Of a DNA stretch of 64,000 bases, positions 46,857 through 59,039 are shown piece by piece. Both the position numbers and the translations under genes were made by a program. Under the pieces are notes generated by a model, which saw only the letters and a program-made list of their open reading frames with translations, did not search any database and was not told where the DNA came from. Each line of letters begins with the position of its first letter. Positions within the stretch are counted from its first letter, which is position 1. Source of the stretch: Hydrangea macrophylla (lineage: Eukaryota; Streptophyta; Magnoliopsida; Cornales; Hydrangeaceae); assembly GCA_033977485.1 (NCBI GenBank), contig CM066998.1:26227501-26291500 (forward strand), written 5' to 3'.

Positions 46857-47619
46857 TTTAAAAATGAAAAAAGTGAATGTTTGAAGAGCCATGTTATTAC
46901 CAGATCGATTAATCATACATTGGTATCGGTCTCTTAAGAGACCGATAATTTCCACCAATGTCAAAGCTCCATCGGGTCGGCCTGTATTCGGAATGAAACA
47001 AGCTGGTTAATGAAGTGGGCCATCACCAAAATGATCCCATACTATGATATGACATAATGTACAAATAATCTCTGAGCCATGGGGTCCACCATTTGAGAAA
47101 TGAAAAATCATCCTGGAGTATTACCAATCACACTCCCTTAGACCTTAACAATAATACTACGTCCAATGAGGATGGGCAGGTATCATTGACATAGGACTCA
47201 CCTTGATCAAATAAATATTTGAAGAGCCATGTAGATTAGATAGATTGTATGTTGGATAGTATCGGTCTTATTACACAGACTGCATGAATGTAAGATCATA
47301 TACAGGCAGATTTTTCTTTCTTGAATCTGACCAAGCTTTAACAGTGGGCCCTCCACATGCATTAAAAGTCCAGGCAACCAACCACCTCTGTACCCAGCAG
47401 CAACCTTCAGTGACTCTGTTTTTTATTTCTTGGAGATTTCGGTCTAATTAGTCCGATTGAGGAAGAGTAATCAAAACAATATTTAATTTTGGTCAATTTT
47501 CCTTTTTTGCTTTCAGTCTGCTACTTCAGTCCGAATAGCATATTTTTTGACCGAATTTATTTCACATTCGGTCTTAGTAAATTTTCAATCTTTTGATAGT
47601 ACCACTGTTGTAAATATAA

Positions 47620-48420
47620 TCACCAAATAACAGTTAATTTTTGGTGAGAACCACAAAGCCAATGTGGATTTAGATTAACTGAAGCCAAATAATTAACTGG
47701 CTTAGAATATAAAAAGTAATCGGTCACTATGATGAGACCGAAAAAATTGAGCAACTCCTTAAGGGTTAGCTTCCTCAAGGGAAGTTGATCAAAATATTCA
47801 TGGACCGATTTAGAGTCAATCGGTCTCGGCGAAGCTTGCCCCCCGAGTCCTTCATCGCTGATTTCTTCATCAACAAGGGGGTATTCATCATCGTCCTCCT
47901 CATCACTAGGAGGGTCTATGGCCGATACGGGATCACTCGGCCTGTCACACTCTTCCTTTTTGGCCTCATCATAATTGTGAGGCTCGTTTAGAGCTTGCCC
48001 CCCGAGCGTTTCTTCTTCTTCATCATCGCTAGTGAGAGCCTCTTTAGCCGAAATAAAAATTTTTGGCCTATCACTAGCAATTATTTTTTTGTCTTCTTGC
48101 CCCCCGAGCGGTAAATCTGAAAAACTGCTTGGTTTTTCCCTCCAACCACCGTCTAAAAATTCCTTCATTGACATAAAAAAATTTCTATTAGGTGGTGGCT
48201 CTTCCGCTTCACTTACGGCAAGAAGGAGACCGATTTCATTATTGAAGAACTGTATATCGGCCTTAAAACGGTCAATATCTTTGTAAAGATGACCGATCTC
48301 ATCATCATATCGGTCCTTAAACCGATAAATTAAACCATGAAAATGGCTTATTTTTTCGTTCCGCCAACGAATCTGGTCGTGGTAGAACTGCAGCCATGCT
48401 TCGCGGTGTGCATGGCTCAT
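47620..48420 (-). CDS. Gag-position protein of the TR-GAG-like element, 266 aa, function unknown
   Basis: I chose the ATG at 48420 (MSHAHREAWLQFYHDQIRW) because it is the first after the primer site; the frame stays open upstream through the primer site into the LTR. The first 100 residues are rich in charged and aromatic residues and look helical (RNEKISHFHG, RFKDRYDDEIGHLYKDIDRF). The middle is strongly acidic with runs such as SDDEEEE and SDEEDDDEYP. Three LGGQ tetrapeptides recur at about residues 106, 142 and 200. There is no CCHC knuckle and no known domain that I recognise. An LTR-adjacent intact frame in a young insertion suggests selection or recency. It may be a gag N-terminal part or an accessory protein. 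Confidence 0.6.
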   Translation of the reverse strand: MSHAHREAWLQFYHDQIRWRNEKISHFHGLIYRFKDRYDDEIGHLYKDIDRFKADIQFFNNEIGLLLAVSEAEEPPPNRNFFMSMKEFLDGGWREKPSSFSDLPLGGQEDKKIIASDRPKIFISAKEALTSDDEEEETLGGQALNEPHNYDEAKKEECDRPSDPVSAIDPPSDEEDDDEYPLVDEEISDEGLGGQASPRPIDSKSVHEYFDQLPLRKLTLKELLNFFGLIIVTDYFLYSKPVNYLASVNLNPHWLCGSHQKLTVIW

Positions 48421-48428
48421 CACCTGGC

Positions 48429-48447
48429 GGTCCCACCGGGCGTGCCA
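48429..48447 (-). promoter_or_regulatory. Primer binding site
   Basis: TGGCACGCCCGGTGGGACC begins three bases after the 5' LTR end, the typical position and TGG start. I do not assign the tRNA species. Confidence 0.7.
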
Positions 48448-48450
48448 AAT

Positions 48451-49871
48451 TGTTTGCTGTAATTTGTTGTTCGGGCGTGCCAGAGCCTTGTGAGGTAGAC
48501 CCAAACTTAAAACACAAAATTTCCTAAATCACTTGTGTGAGTGATACACAAGGTTTGAAAATCTAACATCTAACAGACGATTGTGAAAGGTGAGTAGGAA
48601 AGTACCCTCACCTAAGGTCCCTAGACAGTGCTAAAGCGCACAAGTCTAGCAAGTGATGAACACAAGCAAGAGAAATTAAATAAAAAGAGCATTTTTATTT
48701 AATTGTGGAAGAAAAGAAAATTTACAAGGATGTAATTGCAAAGCTAATAAAATAAAAACTAATCCTAAGAATGCTAAAGGATGCTTTAGAATGCTTTTTG
48801 GATGCTTTTGTCGAAGTGACGCGGAGTGTCTTGACTGCTTGGCCTGCCTGAATATTTATAGCGGCCTTGACTGATTAAAGATAAGGCAAGTAGAATCTCT
48901 AAAATATGATCTGGTATAATTTACCAGATTTATCTCCCAAAATCTGCTCTTGACATCCATAATTATCTTGTATAAATACCAGATTTCTTCCAAATCTGAT
49001 AAGAGCTTCCACATCTTCGAATATACACACAAGTATATATATATATATATGCTTCTTGAATCTGGCCCATTTTTGGTCTTAATTCGACTGACTTCCCAAG
49101 CAAGTAAAAAGATATACTTCCCATAATGTTGATAAAATCTTGATAATATATACAAATATTATCATTATCTGTCCTAATCAAAGTGATATGGAAATATTAT
49201 CACTTAAGAGATTTTATAGGAAATGATATACTTTCCGTAAGTGACCCAATCTGTATCAGTTTTCCAAAATGATCAAGTCAACATATCAACCAAATAAAGG
49301 TGGTGGCCGAATAGTTGACAACCATAGGCGGCCTTAGTCCGAATTGAATGTCACTACTATTATCAATTGCCATAATTATCAAATAGTCAACCAAGCATGC
49401 CTAAATTACGAGTTAGTCAACATAAAATTGCATGACCAAAGTAGAGGCAACCCGAAATTGTAGAATATCCAAATATTAGGCATGATTGAATCGTGGCCCA
49501 CCATGTGTTTTTATGACTACGGCAGTCCGAATTAACTTTAGCCAGTCCGAATTAAATGTGTACTAGCCCGATACCTCATGTAAAGGCATATAAAAGGGGT
49601 GGCCCGCCAATCAAGCAATAAGCCACTTTGGCAGCAAAATGAAGCGTCAAACTCACAATGGTCAACCTGAGCAATTGTGAAGGCAGCTCGATTAAAATAG
49701 TGATCAGTCCGCTATAGTCAGTCTGATTTTGTAACTTATTTGGCCTCATCAACTTTTAAACAAGTCACTTTGCCCTTAACTTTTTGCAATCGGTCTGTAA
49801 GCCTGATTAAAAAGTTACAATCAGGCTCTACCAAATTTTAACTAAAAAAATGTATTTTTTGGGTACAAACA
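48451..49871 (-). repeat. 5' LTR of the TR-GAG-like element
   Basis: 1421 bp, partner of 45413-46840. It contains repeated AGTCCGAATT and CGGTCTG words whose role is unclear. Confidence 0.93.
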
Positions 49872-50606
49872 AGATCATCCAGTCATTGTTCAAGTGAGGG
49901 AACTGCACTTTCAAGTTCTATTGTGAGCATAAATTCGAAGTTAGGGAGTTTGGCATAATATGCAGTGAAAAGTGGGACATAATATGCGGTCAAGTAAAAT
50001 TTCACTTAACATTTTATATATTCAATGAAATTTCATTAAATATGTGAAATTTCACTTATTATTCATGTATGTAAAAATTTGAATTTTTTTTACTCAAAAT
50101 ATATCAGCAATGGTACTAGTTTTGTAGCTCTCGTTGACACGATTTCAACGATATAAAATTTACAAAAAATGGAGTTGTAGAACAAAAGTTATGGAGGTTT
50201 AAAGTTTAAAAATATTTTTTCGAAATTAAAAATTATATGGTACAATGCTCACATGGTGCAAGCAGTCTTGGAAGGAAACGTGTGCGTGAGGCGCGTGGGA
50301 ATGCCTGAGCTCATGTGGCGCGTGGGAATGCTTGGCTAGATGCGGTATTTTTCTATTTAATTTTTTTTTTGTCTTTTTCTGGCAGGACTTCTTTTTAATG
50401 TGTATTTTTAAACTGTCTTTAATTCCAATAAAGCTCCTCTTAATGACCTTTTCACCAATATTTTCTTTTTTTTTTGCTTGACAAGTTTCAAAGTGTTTTT
50501 TATTTCCTCCAAAAGAAAAAACAAAAACAAAAAAAAAAGTTGCCCATGTGAACAAAACATGTGTTTGGATTATGAACTAGTACTTCTTCTTGGGCCTTAA
50601 ATTAAA

Positions 50607-51119
50607 GGGTTAGAAACACTTGCACTCTTTGTACTTTGGCCATTTTGTATTTACCTTTTGTGCTTTAAATTTTGGAACAAATACTCCCTGTAGTTCGGAG
50701 TAAAGTGCAACCGTTAAAATTTGCTAACGGGGCAAGCTAAATGACCAAATTACCTCCAAGTCTTCATAACAATGTTAAGAACATAATTTGTTTACTTCAA
50801 ATCGTTTAGCAAGAAACATGTGTTTTCAAATTGGGTGAGAATTAATCTTTTCTATTTGTTAGAATTTTCTTGGTGTAGGTGTGCTTGACCCAAAGAAAAT
50901 AATTTGTGACTTATTTTCCTTTTAAAATGACTTCTAGGGGCAAAAGAGTAATTTTACCCTTCAAATTAGGGCTGCCAAGTTTAAAACTGTTAATTTGGAT
51001 GGAAAAAGTCATGGTTGCACTTTAGTCCAAACCACAAGGGGTATTAGTGCCAAAATTTAAAGCACTAGAGGGTAAGTGCAAATCGACCAAATCACAGGGG
51101 GTGTAAGTGTATTTAACCC
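50607..51119. mobile_element. Mutator-like MITE, 513 bp
   Basis: Inverted ends of about 110 bases: GGGTTAGAAACACTTGCAC on the left and, inverted, GGGTTAAATACACTTACACC on the right. Both continue with ATTTGG/CTTTGG, GTGCTTTAAATTTTGG and GACTAAAGTGCAACC-type blocks. The flanks TAAATTAAA and TAAATGTAA match at seven of nine bases, fitting a 9-bp duplication. Confidence 0.7.
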
Positions 51120-51982
51120 TAAATGTAATTATTTTATATGTTTATGTAATTAATTTTTTTAATGGGGTTTAAGTAATTAATTAACATTTACAATAACTAG
51201 TAATGTAGTAGGACCAATATTATTAATTACATTTAATAAATTTATTATTTAGCTAATTTTAATTCTATAAACAATTAATAAAATGAATTAACAAAATAAA
51301 CTTTCATTTTTGATACTAGTCTTATAACAATATATCACAATGGCATAATTGTCTTTTGGACATTCAAAACTACTTTTACATTTATGCAACCGAACAATTA
51401 CATATTCAATTCTTTCACCATAACCACTTTTACTATTCTTTGCCCAAACACTACAACTATCAAAATCAATTCTCACCATATTCAATTTTGACAAAAGTTA
51501 TCGCAATCGCAAAGCACAAGCTGCCCAAAACAGGCCCTATGTACACATTCAATGCGATCGGTTCGGTGTGTATCGATATTTATGCTTTGGAAACCGTCTA
51601 CCAAATCGATTTTCAGTTTTTTGAATTCATTAAACCACAGATCGCCCAAATATATTAATGACCGACCAAAACCTGTTGGACCGGACAGTTTCGGCCGGTT
51701 GGTTCGGTTGGTCTATTTTTTTTATCACCCCTAGCTCAAACAACACTTACTATACAGCTCAAACAGCAAAGTTAATGTTGTGAATGTTGTTTCATGTCCA
51801 GCCGGCTAGCGAGCTGTGATTTTTTCGCAAAAACAATATTGGGAATATATCAATAATTTTCTTTAGCTTATCCCTTTTCCTTAGAGAGAGAAAATGTAAT
51901 GTGTCTTTGATCGAGTGCCCTTGGGAGGAATTTATTCAGATGGCGTCTACTGAGTGGATTGACAAATCCTTAGCAAACTATG
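51120..51982. other. Intergenic sequence, nothing recognised
   Basis: AT-rich, with a GGTTCGGTTGGTC-type run near 51700-51715. Short frames without recognisable domains. Confidence 0.5.
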
Positions 51983-53844
51983 TGTAGACACCCCATTTTT
52001 TTGATTATCAGATTTAGGAAGACCCATAGCTTGGTATTTCACAATGATCGTAAAAGACTAAAAAAAGGATTGGTTATATCTCTCAAAATGCTCGGAATGA
52101 CCAAAATACCCTTGAAAGCCCAAAAACTCCCAGATTTGGACCGAAAGCTCAGAAAACATACTATGTCATAAGAAAAGTGGCAAAATGATTTTTTAAGTGA
52201 AATCAGGTAAAATCGTCAACTCGCGGAGACCCCCAGAAGTCCCGGAAGTTTCCGAAAAATCCCCATTGACCGGTTTGACCTAGGTTTGACCAAGTTTGAC
52301 CAGGATTTGACCGAAATTATCCAAATTCGTCGAAAATCTCCGAGATCATTCTAGATCATGTGAAAGTACTAAAATGAGTTTTAAAAGAAAATCAGACGAA
52401 AACATCAACTCTTGAGAGCTCCCAGAGGTTCCTAGAACTTCTTGGAGGTCCCTAGTTTGACCAGTTTGACCAAAAGTTGACATTAAAACCGGAGCACCGT
52501 ATCATTCTTCGAACATTTTTCATGGATACTAGAGGTCAATAGTTTCCCAACAATATGTCGGACATAATTTCTGGATTTAAAACGAATTTATTATGAATTT
52601 CCAAGGTGAAAAAGGCAATCAAATCGACTTTTATCACGAATACCGCAAAAGTTTTCAAAGTGACCTATCTCTGAACTATTTTTTTTATAAAAATTAGACT
52701 CCATTACCTTTCCAACGGTATATCACAACCTCAGTTTGTAGTTTATATGCATTTTCTGTGAATTTCGGACGAAATAGGGCCTTTTTGCAAATACCGAAAC
52801 CTCTGGGGGCCTAAACAGCATTATCTGGACATTGAAGGAGCAGTGCCGCCGCGGCACTGGCCCAGTGCCGCCATGGTACTCTTCCCCAGAACAGTCCATT
52901 TATGCATTTTATTTTGGGTGTCCAATTTGATTAATTGAATACCAAAATGACGTAGTTCCTTGTTAACAGATGTTTGGGACCAATGGGAGTACTCTTTAAT
53001 TCCAAAACTCTCCCAAAATTGGCCTATTTAAACCCCCCTTGACTTCTCATTTGGGGGGAGTAAAAAGGAAAGCTTAGAAAAGTTTCAGAGAGAAAGATGT
53101 AGAGATAAGGTTAGAATAGAGAGCATAGAAGCTTCCTTTTTTGATTTCCAACTAGAAAGTGAGTTCTAAACTTTGTTTTTATTTCATTACTCCTATTTAC
53201 TTCACTTTCAATACTTCCAACCACTATTTTTGTGAGCATTTATGAGATAGGAAGCTACTTCCATGTCCAAAGTCATTACATATGAGTGAAACACCAAGCT
53301 AAAAGTCCAACATCTCAATGATTATCAACTATTGATTGCTATTTACTTGCTTTATTTGTATATGTTCATCTCTTCTTCTCCCATTTCTTCATGATTTTTC
53401 TTTGATTACTTACTAGTTCATCATTATCTAAGTGATGACATGAAGTTTGAGGTGAGTGAATCCTTATGGATAGTAGCTCTTAACCTCAAAAACATGTTTG
53501 ATAGATGATGATTAAAACCTCAATACTTCCAAAGTATTCTTGGGGTTATGCTCAAATGAAAACAATGTCCTCTAACAATCTTGGAAGTTCTTGATATGAG
53601 TTCAATGTTAATGTTTCAAGTGGTCATAACCTTCTTTTAAATGATGTAAACACAACACACCCTCAAAACCTCCATTTCAAAACCCTTCATAAACCCCCTC
53701 TTTTTTATTTTAAGAAATAAAACCCTATTTTCTCAAAAATCTTCAAAACAGTGAGTGACCTGAGTTCAAAGATTTCTCTAGAACTCAATACTCAAGGGGT
53801 TAACATAAGACCACTTGAAAAGTCTTCCTAACTCATTAGAGAAC
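51983..53844 (+). mobile_element. Partial LTR, family X, interrupted by E2
   Basis: Starts TGTAGACACCCCATTTTTT and is collinear with the minus copy at 1-2408. At 53844 the family X sequence stops after CATTAGAGAAC; in the other copy the matching CATTGGAGAAC continues into ACACCCATG. E2 was therefore inserted here, and AGAAC (53840-53844) is the candidate duplication. TATA-like box at 53025-53032. The rest lies beyond the window. Confidence 0.72.
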
Positions 53845-55385
53845 TAACACGACTAAAAAGTTGTGTGCGCTTCTGTGCTATACCCAAGTGTAGGTAGACG
53901 TGCAAGTAGTAATCTGATTAAGACCGGGTCGATCCCACAGTGAAGGTTGAAACTAGAAACTTAGATTAATCTCTCAAAGAAAAATAAAAATCAATATTTT
54001 AAAGAATGTAGAGCACAAAGTTCCACGAAGTAACTACTACTAAAGCAATTAAATTAAACTAATGATTAACTAAAGCAAGGTTTAAAATGAGTTTTTACTT
54101 AATAAAAGGGGAGTGTTGGGATTACACGAATCCACAGCGACTTAGCCATCTACCATGCAGTTACATTAAAGCTCAATGGAGTACATCTTCTACAATATTC
54201 CGTATTTCTCGTAAAATAAAGAATCCATAGTCCTTTCATGACCGGGACTATGTCATCACAGTTAATTTGAAACACATGAAAGCGGTTTAAAACAATAGTT
54301 AAGACTTGCACCTACAATGGTATTATCATTGAAGGTGGTTTGCAAAAGATATTGAAGAAAAATGCCTTAAGGCCTTAAGTTCAGAAACTGTTTTGACAAA
54401 CTGAGCATTTGGGGACAGTTTGATAAGGAATCTCTAAAACAGAAAGTCTAGGAATACTGCCTAGAATGTTCTCAGAATCTGAAGGTTCGATCGATCGAAG
54501 CACTTTCGATCGATCGACTATCATAATCTCTCAATCGATCAAAATATCTTCGATCGAATATAATTCGATCAATCGAACACATGAATTATTTTGGTGCATG
54601 GCAGAGGCTTGAGATCACTGTTTCATCATGATCTCGCAACCTAGGGACTACTCAGACATGGTCTGGAGTGTCACAAATTTGTTTTTTAACGTAAATATTC
54701 ATTAAAGTCCTGTTTGGTTGTGATTTGAACATAAAAATAATGAAAACTAATGGTTTAACACTAACTAACACGCAAAGCTACGATCTAACATATTAAACTA
54801 TGATAAATTGTAAGTAGAAAGTAAATAGAACAATAAAATGTAACCTGGAATGGAGAACTTTAATTAAACTTATGAGAATCCAAGCCAAAACACGATAAAA
54901 CCTTGATAAATCCTACAAAGCAAACAAGAAAACTCTCTACTCTCTATAAACTGGTTGAAAAATAAAGTGGGCGTCCCTTGGAACGTAAACAAAATGAGTA
55001 TAAATACTAAAACCTAATGCTAGGGTTAAAAACGCTATCTCTGATGCGTGCGCATAAGTTATGATAAAAGCCATGTTCGATCGATTGAACCTCTGGAATA
55101 TTCGAGCGCTTGAACGTACTTCGATCGATCGAGCTACACTTTTCATGTTTGCATTGTCTTCCTTCAAATCAATCATTCTTTTTATCCTGCATATCATTTC
55201 TTCACACAACCAACAATGATCTGCACAAATTACAGCTAAAACAATACAACTTATCATAGATTAATCATATTATGTAAAAGTTGGCATTGTAATCTGAATT
55301 GCAGATTTACAAGGGAGTTATAGACTAAATTAGTGTATTTTCTTCTTTTAGCGCGGTTGTATTTTACAAATACCCCCGCTTGTCA
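53845..55385 (-). repeat. 3' LTR of E2
   Basis: 1541 bp. In plus reading it starts TAACACGACTAAAAAG (G-to-A at the second base) and ends ATACCCCCGCTTGTCA. Palindrome clusters at about 54484-54574 and 55076-55133. Confidence 0.9.
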
Positions 55386-57534
55386 CAACCCCCAACTAGT
55401 GAATTGCTAGTCCCTAGTAATAAAGCGACAAAAAGAACAAGCTGAACTAATACTACAACGACTCTTAAGAAAAGAAATTAAACTAACACAGACTAAACTC
55501 AATAGAAAGAGATACTATCTAACTCACTTTCGTAGGAATTGCGGTTGCATTTAGCACATGCAATAAGCCGTTAAACCCCTAGCCCTAGTGGACGAGTGTT
55601 GTCTTGTGACGGTTTATAATGAATATAACCACAAAATTCTCAATTTTAAGTTCAAAAAGATATAGAAATACTTTTAAACACTCTCTTCCATTCAACTGTT
55701 AACTTAGCTCTACAAAGACATATTATCCTCAAGCAAACCATGAAAGAAACCCACATACTTCTCATGTCACCAAGATAGATATAATGTATGCATCACAATC
55801 ATGTATCCGTGTGCGTGTGAAGTTAACTGCTATGCATCCAACCTTATTTAGAGTTATTTTAGACTATTATACTTCCAGAACTCGTAATTTCAACTCAATT
55901 CTCACATGGGTTTACACTCAAAAATGAACATCTCACTAAAACTTGCTTAATAATGATCGCACATGGTATGAAAGCTTTGATAAGAGTGAAATTTTGGATA
56001 CTAATGTTTTCATACTCAACTTCACAAAAGACGGACATTTAGAGTGTATAGTCTCATGAATAGGATGCCACTTACTAGAGGAGCGAACTACCGTGGATAA
56101 CTCAACTCACACGTTCATGTTCAAACTTAAGTCATTAAGAATCATTAAGACTTTAGAATTTTTGGGTTTTATGGAGTAGATAATGATGATGAGAAAGAAA
56201 AATGCGCGTCTCAGCATATGACGGAGTTTATCATCTCGTTTTATTCTTAGTTTATTCTTTTCACATCTCCAACCAACTGTCATCCTTTCATATTCTCCTT
56301 TTCTTCTTCCTTTCATTTCTTTTCTTCTTTGTATATATATATATATATATTTATTTTTTTATATTACATTGCAATAGCTTCCCACAACTACTCTCCTCCA
56401 ATCATATACTTTGACAGTTTTCTATTATTGAATGCGCAATGAGATCATTTAGAGTCAAGGTAAAGGATTAGGAGTTTGTATTTCCATAATGGAACAGGCA
56501 TTATTAAGTCGGTGTGGGATTTGAAACGAAATGGTTTCTATAGGTAAAGGGATATCAATGGTGGTAGGAAATGGGTGACGATGGCTCAATTCATTTTCTT
56601 AATTTCTTAGCTTTAACACTTCAGTGTTTATTGAGTTTGGTTGGTAGATCCTGAACGTTCCCCTCTAATAAGTAGCCAAAATGAAGAATTAGAGACTATT
56701 CAACGAATTTAGTATGCATGATCAAGAAAAATAATTCGAATTTTATGTGATAATCCCCTCAGAATTAAAGATTGGATTCAAAAGTTCACTAAGGGTAACT
56801 AGTTTCCACTACTCATTCCTTAGAGTACAAAAGTTGTATTAACTCTATTTTAGGTTTTCTACATAGCTATCAGCACATGCATATGGATGTTGGATACAAG
56901 AATGGTTCACACATGCAATCATTCTAGTGGAACTAGAAAGATGCGCGAACTTAATCCATAAAAGGATGAGATTAATATGAATGTATCATTGATTGATAAC
57001 GGCTAAATAGAAGTGAATATTCAAAGTTGTTCTACCAATAAAGTTCAGAATATTTATTATTATTATATATATATATATATTTAACCAAACTCTAATCGAG
57101 ATTGTATGATATGTGTAATAAAGTTATTCATATTGCAAAGTATAAAAATGTGCAGGTGACTATCTATCTACATCCCACCCCTAACTGAAAATTGCAATGT
57201 CCTCAGAAGTTGATATAAAAATATAAATAGAGAGATATCACCTGATAACGCAAATCAAAAACTGCAAGCATAGCAATCTGTAAAGAAGACATACAAACTC
57301 CAAGCAGCCAAGATCAAAAGAAAGAAAAAATGAAATAATATAACATGAGATCCATACATAATATAAAACTGGTCACTGTGATGATAAAGCAATGACAGGA
57401 ACAGAGCAGTGATCAAAATATCCAATCAGAGCCATACAGTCCAAAATATCCACCAACCCAAAAGAAAACCAATAGAGAGGATAGAACAAGAATAAACAAA
57501 ATACAACCGAACTCCTACTCTCAATAAACACAAA
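55386..57534 (-). other. E2 3' non-coding region with polypurine tract
   Basis: The tract AGTTGGGGGTTG (55386-55397) abuts the LTR. The remaining 2.1 kb has no coding frame but is shared with E1 over its whole length, including the site of the LARD-like insertion near 56995. (TA)n runs at about 56331-56350 and 57066-57080. Confidence 0.7.
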
Positions 57535-58962
57535 CTAATCATCACCAACATCGGATAAAATCACGATCGGTGCAGCAGGAGCATCCTCATCTCCACCCTC
57601 AGCAACAGTAGTAGCCGTCGCGTGGTCACTCACAGTCGGGCCAGCTGATGTAGAGAATGATGGGTCAGCCACGACTGGAGGTGGTGGGAGTGGGGTCTCA
57701 GTAGAAGGTGGTGCCGTCGACGTAGATGGGGCAGAAAGATCAGCTGGTGGAGGTGGAGCTGGTGGAGCTAATGAGGAAGGACCGGTAGAGGGTGGTGGAG
57801 GTGTATATAAAGACTAATCGACCCCCATCTGAATCAAAATAGCCTCGAGCAGGGTCATCATGCGGTCCATCTTGCCCTCGAGTCTGATTCGGTCCTCTCT
57901 CTCCTTTAAAAGTAACTCATGAACAGTCGGGAGAGGTACAGAAGGAGACTCTCCCTGGGCGGGAGCGTGAGACCTCTGTCTCAGCTCGAACTGCTGTACG
58001 GCAGCAACGGGGTCCTCCTCATTAGAGTCGAACTCCTCAGCCTCAGTAGGCATCCCAGAAACTGCACTCTCTGTGTCGGTGCATCCACCTCTCTTCTTCT
58101 TTGCTCCAATCTTTGCCTTACCTTTCAACTTTATCTTTTTTTACGCATCAGAACAGTGCGGTGCTATCTCTCCAAACCGACTAGAAGCCTGTAAAATCAT
58201 ATCAGTGGCCAATGGGAGCAATCCAGCCTGCTCAATAACTCGATGGATCGGCCAAGCGCCCTTCAGATGGCGCTTGGCGATAATGTACCGCGTGGGCTGG
58301 ATAAAGAATTCGACATAGAGTCGAGGCAAGCAGATGCGCTGCCCTGTTCGAACGGTATACAGGACTTGAGCATACCACAGCGCCACCTTCTCATGGTAGG
58401 AAGTCATCAGAATGCAGTTGGTGAGTTCCAGGTGGAGGAGATGATACTGCTCGGTCAGAAACCGGTCCTCAATAAGGGAAGAGACGATCCAGATCTGCAC
58501 GGCACCATCCGTAATCTCACGTATAATCGCAGAGGGCAGAGTCTCGGGTGTACCGAGTATATTAGGGTAGAAGTGGTTAGGCGTCTCCGGTACACCCAAA
58601 GCAGTGGCCACAGAAGTTGGGCTAAAAATGATCTCGCGACCCCGGAAGAATAATCGGTAAGTGAACGGGGCTGCAGGATCCTTAATCATGGATACACACG
58701 CTTCACGCACCCAATTTATGTTAATTTTCTTTGACTGCATCAACATCCCAAACAAGCCCGGCATGTCACGGGTCCGTGCAAGAAACCACAGTGCAGAAAG
58801 CCACACAGTCTCAAGTGGGCGTTCCAACATAACTTTCCACGCCTGGAAGTATCGGGTGAACCAAACTCGTTCCTCTACGTTTCTGAGCCCATGATCTGGT
58901 ACCGGGTCGGGTATAGTGAGGTCGAGGGCCTTAGATTTGTGGTACCCAGTGATAGGATTCAT
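57535..58962 (-). pseudogene. Env-position ORF3 (E2), 475 codons with two stops
   Basis: One frame from ATG 58962 to TAG 57535-57537, broken by TAA (58141-58143) and TAG (57814-57816). The N-terminal 270 residues (segments WFTRYFQAWKVM, NINWVREACVSMI, RGREIIFSPTSV, LPRLYVEFFIQP) resemble the globular domain named putative plant transposon protein that occurs in Athila-type elements. After the first stop comes a Lys-rich tract of nuclear-localisation type, an acidic and Gln-rich linker, and a helix of coiled-coil type (LLKEREDRIRLEGKMDRMM). After the second stop comes a Pro/Ser/Thr-rich tail ending IVILSDVGDD. There is no signal peptide or membrane segment, so it is not a classical envelope protein. 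Confidence 0.65.
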
Positions 58963-58972
58963 AGCTAAAGCC

Positions 58973-58974
58973 CT
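58973..58974 (-). promoter_or_regulatory. Splice-acceptor-like site before ORF3
   Basis: CTTTTTTCCATTTCAG followed by GGCTTTAGCTATG on the minus strand: a strong pyrimidine tract and AG, 10 bases before the start codon. Confidence 0.45.
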
Positions 58975-59039
58975 GAAATGGAAAAAAGATATAAAAGAAC
59001 TAATTAAAACAGGAAATTGAAAAGAAAAGAAGAAACTGC

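Larger units (their letters stand above)
45413..49871 (-). mobile_element. Short LTR retrotransposon with one gag-position ORF (TR-GAG-like)
   Basis: Two nearly identical LTRs (45413-46840 and 48451-49871) and a perfect duplication AGATC (45408-45412 and 49872-49876). The primer site (48429-48447) and the purine tract set the minus orientation. The interior is only 1610 bp and holds one ORF in the gag position. No protease, RT or integrase is present, so movement would depend on another element. LTR similarity suggests the youngest or one of the youngest insertions in the window. Confidence 0.93.
43225..50465. mobile_element. Mutator-like non-autonomous element with long inverted ends
   Basis: About 43500-43740 and 49990-50257 are inverted copies at roughly 80% identity. 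They share blocks such as CTACAACTCCATTTT and TACAAAACTAGTACCATTG. Weaker similarity continues outward to AAGGTCCTTAA (left) and AAGGTCATTAA (right, inverted). The proposed ends are flanked by T-runs, which would fit a 9-bp duplication but is weak proof. Without the nested LTR element it would be about 2.8 kb. No transposase seen. Confidence 0.5.

Noticed and set aside
56107..56414. Small hydrophobic frames near the TA repeat
   Set aside because: Low-complexity AT and CT sequence in the E2 non-coding region.
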